A stretch of DNA of 64,000 nt from positions 190,643,127 to 190,707,126 of the forward strand of contig NC_073693.1 in the NCBI RefSeq assembly GCF_029784155.1. Direction: 5' to 3'. The position numbers and the translations under genes are program-made. Within the stretch, counting starts at the first letter, position 1. Each line of letters starts with the position of its first letter. This document shows positions 44,772 to 56,400 of this stretch, one piece after another. This DNA is from Uranotaenia lowii. Taxonomy: Eukaryota > Arthropoda > Insecta > Diptera > Culicidae. Below the pieces are notes generated by a model. It was not told the origin of the DNA. It made no database searches and saw nothing but the letters and a program-made list of their open reading frames with translations.

Positions 44772-47147
44772 GGGCTAGGTGGGGTAATTATGAACAAAAT
44801 TTCTTCATATGGCACACTCACAGCCACCATATGATTATTTCTTATCATAAACTCTGAAAACCTGCCAATATTGAATGTTCCGGTGCTCTTCATCATTCTA
44901 TAGAGCAACTTTTTTTTTTGGTCGCAACCCACGTCCTTGAGACGTCTGTTCATAATTACCCCGTCTGTTCATATTTACCCCACTCTCTAGGGGGTAATTA
45001 TGAACACGGATTACGGACTTAGTATAAAAATTTTGAAAAGTAACAGTATTTATACGTTGCATTTACCCATAGTAAGCAGTGTATGGTGATTTTTTACTTA
45101 AAAATTATGTTCATAATTACCCCAAAACCTGTTCATAATTACCCCGAATGCTGTTCATATTTACCTCGAGACTTGTCCAATATGATTTACATGGTGTCAG
45201 AAAATCTCAATTCAACATCAAATAAAGAAAATAATTAGCAGTAATAAGAAAATGGGTTGTTTTACAAAAACTCAATTCAATTCATGTATAAAACTTATAA
45301 AATAAACAAATTTAATCGAAATTTAGAGGTAAAACAACACCAAAAATAGCTATTTAGTGTTCTTTTGTATTGATTTTTTCTATCTTTTGTTTTGGGCGTT
45401 TAATTTCTTTGTTGCATCTTTTACGTTTTGGTTGGATTTTTTTCGTTTCTTTATGTCGTTGCAGAACATTTTTATTTGACAGGATCTCTACATACGACTG
45501 AAATTTTAGGCGAGGTACTCGATGATTTTTACATCCGTTTAAAATGTTCTGTGCAGCAAACATCAAGTCTTCACCTTAATGTCGTGGGCTAGGCTTTTCA
45601 GGAATAATGGAATTGAATCCTATGCATGTACAGAAAATTAAAAAATCTTTTAAGATGGTTGTTTCACAAATCACTCAAAAAATTTTTCTTGAATCAGTGA
45701 ACATTGAACAGTCATTTTTTGCAAGGCTTGTCTGTTCTATATGATCGACTGTTTGGAAAATTATTTACACTAATAAATTTTTTTTATCACCTCTACGAAA
45801 TTTCACATTAGTAGCTGTATTCTCTTAAAAAAAAGAGAAAATTTTCAAACAAAAAATATTTATTTTGTACCAAATTTTAAAAAAATGTACCTATTCGAAC
45901 AAATTAACATTGAAAAAAGTATCTAAGTATAAATATAAGACTGCAAGAAAATAGATTTTGGCTCTTTGTTATCCGTATGTAACACATAAACAATTATTAT
46001 TTGCTGTTATTCTAATGTTCTGAATAGCAGAACGTCATACAAACATACAGAAAAATTGAACTTTTTTTTAATTTTTGTTTTGTGGACTTATTCACCTATT
46101 GAATTTAGCAAAGTTTTTCAGATATTATACTGTTTACCACAGAGATTTAAAGTTGATTATAATGTTAAATTTCACGTGGTTATGAATAAATGCTCGAGCA
46201 TTTTGTAAACAAACGGTGAATTTTATTTTCAGTAGAATGAAACATTTCTTCAAGTTTACTTTACAACCTTGTCATTTATCAGCTACAAGAAAACTGGTTA
46301 TGAAGGGACAGGTTTATTCGGTATTAGAGAACTTTTCCTGGGATACAGATATTCGGTTTCGGTAATACCAGTAACACTATCCTTACGCACCACCCACTTG
46401 ATCTAAGAAAACATTAGACTGCTTTTTTTCTTAATTTTTTAAACAAAATTAAGACTTGTTCAAATGTGGTTACGGATTGAGCTTCTGGAGGATTCTGTGA
46501 TATAGAATGCCGAGTGTTGAGGTTTCCCGGCTAAGATTCTTTCGCAGTTCTTAATGTGTTAAGATCTTACAGAAGGAAGAAGGGGGTGGAGGGAAGGGGG
46601 GGGGGGGGGTGTAGTTTTCTAAGGTGGAAGGTGGAAAGGGGTCTGGAAATGCTTGGGTAATTAGTGAATGGCCCCCTAAGTTGATGAAATAAACATTTGA
46701 CCTTTAAAAAGCCAAAGAAATGTCAGGAAATGAATAAGAACATGTGTTCATAATTACCCCATAGAACGAAAACTATGGGGTAAATATGAACAGTCATCTG
46801 TGAGGCAGTGCGAATAAATTTTTTCAAAATTTCTTCAAAATCCAGACAAAGCATCAAAAACTGGATCTTAAACAGGTGAAAACAACATTCCAGCTTGATT
46901 TCCTATGATCAGATATTCAAAACATTGAACATTGTCGAAAACTATTTCCGTTTCACGGGGTAATGGTTTTTTAAAACGTCTGAAATGATATCATTAGGAT
47001 TTGAAAACAGATCGAAAACAGCTTATAGCTATCAATGGGATGTTAAACTACCACTGTTGAAACTTTTTTTGTTCATTCATCCCCCACAGCAGCGCGTATG
47101 GCACTTGTTCGGAATTACCCCGTGTTCATAATTACCCCACTTGACCC
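44772..47147. mobile_element. TA-flanked 2.4-kb element with repeated GGGGTAATTATGAACA
   Basis: The termini are GGGCTAGGTGGGGTAATTAT and, inverted, GGGTCAAGTGGGGTAATTAT, each next to TA (44770-44771 and 47148-47149). The motif GGGGTAATTATGAACA or its inverse recurs internally at about 44952-44975, 44995-45005, 45108-45165, 46744-46791 and 47105-47140. At 46744-46791 two copies form a 20-bp stem with one mismatch and an 8-base loop. A 70-codon basic frame (45354-45566, minus, RLKFQSYVEILSNKNVLQRH) might be a transposase relic, but I cannot assign it. Several shorter elements merged together is an alternative reading. Confidence 0.6.
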
Positions 47148-47149
47148 TA

Positions 47150-48841
47150 CTTTATCATAATTTTCTAACATCTTCATCGAAATTAAAGTCTGAATATTAA
47201 ATTTTGAATTTAATCAAATCCATTTCGGAGGTACTGATTCCATAGTTCCTATAACTAAAATTGTATTTCTATTTTCGTATGTCGGATTCTGTATCCAGTT
47301 CAGGATTCTTGATTTTCAGTTCGAATAATCATAAGAAATTAGAAATGAAAAGCTGCTTTGAAATCCTGGTTCAAATTCGCTTTTGCATTTCATATCAAAT
47401 TTATATCATGTTTTTCAAGATCTTATGCATTTTCTATATTTTGATAATAGTTTCCCAAATATGGAAGAAGAGAAATTTGGTTTTATTTCCAAATATGAAG
47501 TTCTTGAAGTTAGTTCTTACACAAAAATAAAAAAACAAAGCTTCGAAATGGCAATCCGAAATTGAAAAGTCAGATGCAGATCTTTGTAAATTCATATTTA
47601 ATGCTAATTCACAATACAGATTAAAAATTTATTGTTTAAATAGTTAATTTAGATTGAACCATTCATGAATGAGGGCTCGGAAGCTTGGCTCAAAAAATTT
47701 GTGATCTGGAATAAGATTTGGACATCGTATTTTATGAACATTTCAGAAATCCTATGGTAACTTGGATACAGATTCAAAGTGCAATTTTTGAATTCAGGTT
47801 CAGAATTCAAAGAATGCAGATGCAAAATTCAGAAAAAGGTTTAACTTGTAAATAAATTTTACAATCATCATAAATTATTGAGGAATTTAAGAGATCATGA
47901 ACTTAACACATTGCGGATCAAATAATGCTAAAAATTTTAAACAAAATTAGTTTGTAAACAGAATTCAATTGAAAATTACAAATGAAAGATAGAATTTGAG
48001 TTCTTTGTTTAATCCAAAAAACCCTAATTTTATTTAAAAAAATTATCCACAGGATTTTCATTATGGAATTGATTCTTTATGAAAAATATTTGCTGTTAAA
48101 GAAACATCTTCACCTACAAAATCTGCATAAAATTTTATATTTTCCCATTGTATTGTTTAATATTATTAGCACATTAAGGACAATACAAATTCGCCATTTT
48201 ATGTTTCAAAAATAAACATATAAAATTCAAATTGCTAATCTAATATAAATATTTAAGTAACGGGAAGTGTTGTGTAAAATTTTGAAGAATGAGGTTTCAT
48301 TATTAGATTCATAACGTTTGAGTTATGTTTTTTGATTGAGTATAATAGCAGCAAGCGAAAAAACGCAATGTGTTAATATTGCAGTTTTTCTAAAGCCAAA
48401 TTTTATACTAAAATCACTAATTTGGTTCAAGTTAGCATCAAGGAAAGTTAAATCCGAAAATCTGATGATTTTTATCTCTTACTTTTATTAATTTTCATCA
48501 AAGGATAAAATCCTTGAATTGCAAAATAGTATGGAAGATTCGGCTGGTTTGAGTATAAGTTTTTTTTCTAAGAAAAGGAAGACTCCTAAAAAAGCTTATT
48601 TTTTGCCCAAATAAATCAAGTTTGATCTACCAAACTTCTTAACAAATTGACAGATTTTAACCATCGATGAAAGCGAATTTAGCTCACCTTTGAGGTTTAG
48701 GGTCAATTTTATAAAGTTTAAATTTTAAACGCAAACTTTAAATGTCAAATTACTTAAAAATAAATAATCATTTTGTCACAAATATAACTTTTTTTGTATT
48801 TGTGAATTGCTGGGCAAAAAATCATAGGTAAAAATCAGTCA
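47150..48841. other. AT-rich non-coding sequence
   Basis: About 1.7 kb without a supportable gene or element. Frames at 47261-47565 are low-complexity and hydrophobic by composition. Confidence 0.5.
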
Positions 48842-48884
48842 TCAAACCCCCCCCCATGAGTCGATTCTTTCTACGGCCCTGTTT
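48842..48884 (-). mobile_element. Solo hAT-like terminus
   Basis: Read inverted, the sequence starts CAGGGCCGTAGAAAGAATCG and continues into a G9 run. CAGGGCCGTAG is a familiar hAT start. No partner end or target duplication was found, so this is a truncated element. Confidence 0.45.
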
Positions 48885-48945
48885 CTGAAAATATTTGCAC
48901 ATAAAATTCAACTGTCTCGAATAAATGCTGATGACGTTCAGTTCG

Positions 48946-50913
48946 GTCTGGTCCAGCGGTCGGCAACCTTTTGAGACAGAAGAGCCAAAAATTGCAACTA
49001 AAGGAAATTTCCAAGCTTGAAAGAACCGCACTTCATTTTATCCTTACTACAAATAATGGCGATCGCTATGATACATTGCATCCTGATAAGAACTCAGTTT
49101 CATTATCCTTTTCACATTGCCTCACGAGGGTTTGTCGCATTTATTTTTTTCTTCAAATTCTACAAATACGCCTAATTTTTTTATTTGGTTTGAACATCCG
49201 TTAAAAGCCAATGAGGTTCATTTGTTTGTTATGCGAATAAAACTATCATTTCAAGTAGATAAATATTTCCGGGCCTTAGAATAAATAAACCAACAAAATT
49301 TGATTAATGAATGGTCATTTAACGGATTATAGAAAATAAGTCAAAATTTGACGATAACGAAAATTTAAGTTTAAATTCTCAATTCTGTTCAAAATCGTAA
49401 CCCTTTCAATTTGTTTCCTCTCCATACTAATGAAATCTTAAAAAGAATGACTAAACCTCTGAGTCTCAAATATATGATGTTCTATGAATACTAATCACAA
49501 ATTCATATTTTAAATTTAGCCGAAAATGTTAACCGATTATAATGATATAATATTCGTTGTGTGATAAATTTATTTTCATGTTTCAATATTCCAAACAAAA
49601 CAATTTCAAATATTTCAAACAGTTAAATTTTTTTTTAAATACTTTAATTCTTGACAGATTTGCTGTATTTCAGTGTATTTAACAGTAATTTTTTGAATCA
49701 TCACTCCTATATTCATCCGATGATGTAAAAATATGCTGGGTTCCAATGAAAGTTTCGATAGATATCTCGGATCTTCGCGTACAATATTAAAACTTACATA
49801 ATAATAGACATCTAACATTGGCTTTGCTTCGCAGTATTTCATTTTTCAACGAACCGATTTTTAAACTAAAAACTTAGTTTTTTTGACGTTATTCTGATCA
49901 TAACTTCATGGAACAAAAAAAACCTAATTTTAATAAAGACCCAAAAATCAAAATCAACTTTTAAAACAGTCATGACATTTTAAAAATAATTGCAGAAACA
50001 TGATAAAAGAATTAAGTTTAGAATAAAAAAAAGGATGTAAAAGTTGTAAGAAGATATATTACAGTTTATGGAAGAAAATGCTTCTTTACCAAAAAAGTTG
50101 CTCCTTTGAATAAATACCTTAAAATATTCATATTATATATGAAATTCTAAAATTGGATCAAGCACTCAGCTCCCGGTTCACAAAATTATTTTTCACAAAC
50201 TTGAAAATGTTGTTCACTTGAACTCATGTTCGAAATTACAATGAAGAACTTGAATTTTTGAAAATTTGTTGAATGCTTTCATGGATTTGAAAAAGAACAT
50301 TGAGATAGAGATATAAATATTTGAAAAATTTAAAAACAAAAAGTTTTAAGACAGTAGTTTTTATGCACATAACAATTATTATCAGTATTCAAAGCATTAT
50401 TAAAATCATCATCTGATGTTCATATTTGATCAGAATGGTGGTAAAGCAAATTTAGTTTTAAAATATTTAATTCAAGAAAAAAAAACTTAATTTCGTAACC
50501 TCAACAGTGAGGATTGCTCAGTTTTTATCCGATTAAATCAAAACAACAAAGAAAACAAATTCAACGGAAAACTTCCCATACCACCGAAGAAACATTTCTC
50601 CAGGCTTCCAAATGCTGGATCAGACTTAATCAGAATCAAACTTTTATGAAGAACGTTAACTGATTTCTAAATCTCACCTTGGTTACAAACTGACAAGATA
50701 CTGTTAATTTGTTCTATAGATGTTTTTTTGGTTTCTTTTTTAATCCTGGAAAATATTATCTGAACTGAAGGAAAACTTATGTTGCGTTTGTTTTCTCTAG
50801 AAAATTTCAAGGATTTTCAATATTTTCTCACACTTAGCTAAAGAGCCGCAGTTATACATCCAAAGAGCCGCATGCGGCTCGCGAGCCGCAGGTTGCCGAC
50901 CTATGGTCTGGTC
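48946..50913. mobile_element. hAT-like element, GGTCGGCAACC family copy 2
   Basis: GTCTGGTC at 48946-48953 and 50906-50913 is a perfect 8-bp duplication. The ends are CAGCGGTCGGCAACCTTTTG and, inverted, CATAGGTCGGCAACCTGCGG; they are the two different ends of copy 1 exchanged, so the copies lie in opposite orientation. Identity with copy 1 is strong for the outer ~80 bp and then lost. The 1,952-bp interior is AT-rich and has no recognisable transposase. Confidence 0.88.
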
Positions 50914-51994
50914 GAATACCGACCAAATAAAACTATTCCTTAAAAAAAAACAAGTGAGAATATTCAGCCACTGACTTATCACTTTTCATCATTTTAAGAA
51001 TATTTGAAATGAAAATATGTGTTTTCGTTAAAAAAAAAATTATGTTAGTAAAACATCCAAAAAACTGGCGGTATTTGAAAGACTTAAAATATCTTGAATA
51101 TAGATTGTATATCGTTCCTCCTTATTGTTTTGTGTTATCTTATTTTAATCGCCGCTGGGATATATTCTTATTTAATTTTTGGCATTGTTTTGGAAAAAAA
51201 AAAGATTTTTAATTGTTTCTCTCAATACGGTTGTTATTTTGAATTTATTTGGCCCTTGATATTTTTCGAATCAAATTGATTCTTTATTGTGTGTTGGAAC
51301 AAGGAAGCCTCAATAGAAATTATCAGTCTAATTTATAACTCTGTGTTCGGGAGACCTTGAATTTTTGATTGAACTCAATCGCAATTTCAGTGATGCTTGG
51401 AAAGAAAAAAAATTGTCCCATTCTTGTCGTTGATTCCTAGCATGTCCGCAAACGAGCTTGACCTTTCTTTATTGTTTGGCTCAACAGACCAGATCTATCC
51501 GACGATACCGTGGAGATTCAATTTGGTCTGTGCCAAGGAAATCTGCTTTTTATGCATTGATTGAATTGGCTGGTAATCCTATTGAATACGATTCAATTTT
51601 ACACCTCATCGGATTGGAAGCCCCCAATAACCAGATGCAAAGATAACAATGTTTTTCATCACTTCCGCTAACCACCCGAAAGAAATCTATTCGTTTTCCA
51701 CTTGCGATGCCCTGATCTTGTAGCTCCACGGGGCTGTCGTCTGTGAACTGAAAGAATATTCAGGATGTTTTGATGGAAAACTTTCTGCCATCGAGGAATG
51801 GTGCATGCAGTGGCGCCTCTCGGTGACCGGTTCAGAAAGCTGTGAAGTATGCTCAAGGGCGCATGTCCAAGGATTTGGTGTATACGTTGGCATTGTATGT
51901 TGTCCTATCCAAAATCAAGGGTTATCGGAAACTGTAAGCATTGTTGTTAACCCAGTACAGTTTAAGATGTTTGTGGATCTTCACGCATACTTAC
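50914..51994. other. Non-coding or intronic sequence
   Basis: No clear gene. A GC-richer part at 51680-51990 has short frames on both strands. One plus-strand reading (AIEEWCMQWRLSVTGSESCE) faintly recalls the end of a LINE reverse transcriptase but is too short to call. If the minus-strand exon at 51995-52373 is real, this region is its downstream intron. Confidence 0.4.
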
Positions 51995-52373
51995 CAGTAT
52001 AGCTCAGAAATTGACTCACATTGGTACATAATGTCATTTAAGCTAAAAAAACTTCTAATTATTCCGCAATTTACTATGAACAATGTTTTTTCTTCTGTTT
52101 TATCCATTTTTTTCTCAACATCTACTGCCAAAATTGTTCTAATCGTGAAATTTTTCGAAGCTTGAATGTATTTCTCTCCAAACTTGTTGTTCGAAGAGTT
52201 TCCAAAGCGGATAAAGGGGAAGCTTAAACGGTGTATTACTGGGCCCTCTTTCATCGCCCGCGTACCTATTTGATCCTGTTGACATCTTAATTGACGCGAT
52301 GGAAACGATTAATACCTCCCCCGTTTCCCTCAGTTGAAGCCGTAATTGAAGGTTAAAATGGTTGGTTGTAACC
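51995..52373 (-). CDS. Candidate 5' coding exon of an unknown gene
   Basis: Minus-strand exon with textbook boundaries: acceptor TTTTGCTTCTTTTGCAG just upstream (52374-52390) and donor ACTG/GTAAGTATG at 51995/51994. Two overlapping frames compete. One starts at ATG 52285 (context ATTAAGATGT) and gives 48 codons, MSTGSNRYAGDERGPSNTPF then KLPLYPLWKLFEQQVWRE, ending at TAG 52139; an internal CCA/GTAATA donor could remove its end. The other starts at ATG 52254 (MKEGPVIHRLSFPFIRFG), stays open to the GTAAGT donor, and would leave in phase 2. The first frame has the more protein-like composition, the second fits the splice donor. I recognise neither. GC content is raised over the region. Confidence 0.45.
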
Positions 52374-52519
52374 CTGCAAAAGAAGCAAAATTTAACAAGG
52401 TCAACGCTGTCAAATCACGGAGGTTGGGAAGCACACAGATTCTGAACCTGAATCAGATGTTCAATCTGGTAGGGCGTGGGGTGCAAAATAGGGCACATCA
52501 CTTTTACAGCAGACACAGC

Positions 52520-52604
52520 TGAAAATTATTAACGGCGGCATCTATGATTTATGAGTTGAAAAACCAAAGTGTCACAGTCAGACGAAGCTTTTTATAATAA
52601 ACAT
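52520..52604 (-). promoter_or_regulatory. Possible core promoter of the minus-strand exon
   Basis: Minus-strand TTATTATAAAAAGC (52587-52600) is a good TATA box. It lies about 215-230 bp upstream of the splice acceptor at 52374, leaving room for a short non-coding first exon (a TTCAG/GTTCAG donor is possible near 52450). No clear initiator was identified, so this is suggestive only. Confidence 0.3.
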
Positions 52605-52621
52605 TGATCCGCCCGAATTAA

Positions 52622-52660
52622 GGGATTCATTGATTGATTGATGGATTGATTGATCGCTTT
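52622..52660 (+). repeat. Short TTGA/TGAT repeat
   Basis: Imperfect ATTGATTGATGGATTGATTG run, an ordinary microsatellite between the candidate gene and the satellite. Confidence 0.8.
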
Positions 52661-53419
52661 GTTCGTTATTGAGAGAATGGTTGATAATAGACTGGAATGC
52701 AAACAAGATTTTCTACTGTGAAGGCGAAAACTAGAAGTAATCAACATTCGAGGAAGCATGTCAAGCATTTTGTTCAAAAAAGTTCAAGAAAGAACTATGA
52801 AAACTAATTGTTTAAAGAGATTCGGAGGTAAATTTATCAAAAATGTCAAAATCGTCAAAATCGTTAAAATTGTCAAAATTGTTAAAATTGTCAAAATTGT
52901 CAAAATTGTCAAAATTGTCAAAATTGTCAAAATTGTCAAATATGTCAAAATTGTCAAAATTGTCAAAATTGTCAAAATTGTCAAAATTGTCAAAATTGTC
53001 AAAATTGTCAAAATTGTCAAAATTGTCAAAATTGTCAAAACTGTCAAAATTGTCAAAATTGTCGAAATCGTCAAAATTGTCAAAATTGTCAAAATTGTCA
53101 AAATTGTCAAAATTGTCAAAATTGTCAAAATTGTCAAAATTGTCAAAATTGTCAAAATTGTCAAAATTGTCAAAATTGTCAAAATTGTCAAAATTGTCAA
53201 AATTGTCAAAATTGTCAAAATTGTCAAAATTGTCAAAATTGTCAAAATTGTCAAAATTGTCAAAATTGTCAAAATTGTCAAAATTGTCAAAATTGTCAAA
53301 ATTGTCAAAATTGTCAAAATTGTCAAAATTGTCAAAATTGTCAAAATTGTCAAAATTGTCAAAATTGTCAAAATTGTCAAAATTGTCAAAATTGTCAAAA
53401 TTGTCAAAATTGTCAAAAT

Positions 53420-56400
53420 TGTTAAATTTGATAGAATTGTCAAAATTGTCAAAATTGTTAAATTTGATAAAATTGTCAAAAATGTCAAAAATGTCAAAAT
53501 TGTCAAAATTGTCAAAATTGTTAAAATTGTCAAAATTGTCAAAATTGTCAAAATTGTCAAAATTGTCAAAATTGTCAAAATTGTCAAAATTGTCAAAATT
53601 GTCAAAATTGTCAAAATTGTCAAAATTGTCAAAATTGTCAAAATTGTCAAAATTGTCAAAATTGTCAAAATTGTCAAAATTGTCAAAATTGTCAAAATTG
53701 TCAAGATTGTCAAAATTGTCAAAATTGTCAAAATTGTCAAAATTGTCAAAATTGTCATAATTGTCAAAATTGTCAAAATTGTCAAAATTGTCAAAATTGT
53801 CAAAATTGTCAAAATTGTCAAAATTGTCAAAATTGTCAAAATTGTCAAAATTGTCAAAATTGTCAAAATTGTCAAAATTGTCAAAATTGTCAATCAAAAT
53901 TGTCAAAATTGTCAAAATTGTCAAAATTGTTAAAATTGTCAAAATTGTCAAAATTGTCAAAATTGTCAAAATTGTCAAAATTGTCAAAATTGTCAAAATT
54001 GTCAAAATTGTCAAAATTGTCAAAATTGTCAAAATTGTCAAAATTGTCAAAATTGTCAAAATTGTTAAATTTGATAGAATTGTCAAAATTGTCAAAATTG
54101 TTAAATTTGATAAAATTGTCAAAAATGTCAAAAATGTCAAAAATGTCAAAATTGTCAAAATTGTCAAAATTGACAAAATTGTCAAAATTGTCAAAAATGT
54201 CAAAATTGTCAAAATTGTTAATTTGATAAAATTGTCAAAAATGTCAAAAATGTCATAAATGTCAAAAATGTCAAAAATGTCAAAAATGTCAAAAATGTCA
54301 AAAATGTCAAAATTGTCAAAATTGACAAAATTGTCAAAATTGTCAAAATTGTCAAAATTGTCAAAATTGTCAAAATTGTCAAAATTGTCAAAATTGTCAA
54401 AATTGTCAAAATTGTCAAAATTGTCAAAATTGTCAAAATTGTCAAAATTGTCAAAATTGTCAAAATTGTCAAAATTGTCAAAATTGTCAATCAAAATTGT
54501 CAAAATTGTCAAAATTGTCAAAATTGTTAAAATTGTCAAAATTGTCAAAATTGTCAAAATTGTCAAAATTGTCAAAATTGTCAAAATTGTCAAAATTGTC
54601 AAAATTGTCAAAATTGTCAAAATTGTCAAAATTGTCAAAATTGTCAAAATTGTCAAAATTGTCAAAATTGTCAAAATTGTCAAAATTGTCAAAATTGTCA
54701 AAATTGTCAAAATTGTCAAAATTGTCAAAATTGTCAAAATTGTCAAAATTGTCATAATTGTCAAAATTGTCAAAATTGTCAAAATTGTCAAAATTGTCAA
54801 AATTGTCAAAATTGTCAAAATTGTCAAAATTGTCAAAATTGTCAAAATTGTCAAAATTGTCAAAATTGTCAAAATTGTCAAAATTGTCAAAATTGTCAAA
54901 ATTGTCAAAATTGTCAAAATTGTCAAAATTGTCAAAATTGTCAAAATTGTCAAAATTGTCAAAATTGTCAAAATTGTCAAAATTGTCAAAATTGTCAAAA
55001 TTGTCAAAATTGTCAAAATTGTCAAAATTGTCAAAATTGTCAAAATTGTCAAAATTGTCAAAATTGTCAAAATTGTCAAAATTGTCAAAATTGTCAAAAT
55101 TGTCAAAATTGTCAAAATCGTCAAAATCGTCAAAATGTCAAAATTGTCAAAATTGTCAAAATTGTCAAAATTGTCAAAATTGTCAAAATTGTCAAAATTG
55201 TCAAAATTGTCAAAATTGTCAAAATTGTCAAAATTGTCAAAATTGTCAAAATTGTCAAAATTGTCAAAATTGTCAAAATTGTCAAAATTGTCAAAATTGT
55301 CAAAATTGTCAAAATTGTCAAAATTGTCAAAATTGTCAAAATTGTCAAAATTGTCAAAATTGTCAAAATTGTCAAAATTGTCAAAATTGTCAAAATTGTC
55401 AAAATTGTCAAAATTGTCAAAATTGTAAAAATTGTCAAAATTGTCAAAATTGTCCAAATTGTCAAAATTGTCAAAATTGTCAAAATTGTCAAAATTGTCA
55501 AAATTGTCAAAATTGTCAAAATTGTCAAAATTGTCAAAATTGTCAAAATTGTCAAAATTGTCAAAATTGTCAAAATTGTCAAAATTGTCAAAATTGTCAA
55601 AATTGTCAAAATTGTCAAAATTGTCAAAATTGTCAAAATTGTCAAAATTGTCAACATTGTCAAAATTGTCAAAATTGTCAAAATTGTCAAAATTGTCAAA
55701 ATTGTCAAAATTGTCAAAATTGTCAAAATTGTCAAAATTGTCAAAATTGTCAAAATTGTCAAAATTGTCAAAATTGTCAAAATTGTCAAAATTGTCAAAA
55801 TTGTCAAAATTGTAAAAATTGTCAAAATTGTCAAAATTGTCAAAATTGTCAAAATTGTCAAAATTTTCAAAATTGTCAAAATTGTCAAAATTGTCAAAAT
55901 TGTCAAAATTGTCAAAATCGTCAAAATGTCAAAATTTTCAAAATTGTCAAAATTGTCAAAATTGTCAAAATTGTCAAAATTGTCAAAATTGTCAAAATTG
56001 TCAAAATTGTCAAAATTGTCAAAATTGTCAAAATTGTCAAAATTGTCAAAATTGTCAAAATTGTCAAAATTGTCAAAATTGTCAAAATTGTCAAAATTGT
56101 CAAAATTGTCAAAATTGTCAAAATTGTCAAAATTGTCAAAATTGTCAAAATTGTCAAAATTGTCAAAATTGTCAAAATTGTCAAAATTGTCAAAATTGTC
56201 AAAATTGTCAAAATTGTCAAAATTGTCAAAATTGTCAAAATTGTCAAAATTGTCAAAATTGTCAAAATTGTCAAAATTGTCAAAATTGTCAAAATTGTCA
56301 AAATTGTCAAAATTGTCAAAATTGTCAAAATTGTCAAAATTGTCAAAATTGTCAAAATTGTCAAAATTGTCAAAATTGTCAAAATTGTCAAAATTGTAAA

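Noticed and set aside
46595..46614. G14 run as a G-quadruplex regulatory element
   Set aside because: A single homopolymer in AT-rich non-coding DNA with no nearby transcription unit; slippage is the simpler explanation.
51700..51900. LINE reverse-transcriptase tail on the plus strand
   Set aside because: Only about 20 residues resemble it and no neighbouring RT blocks are present.
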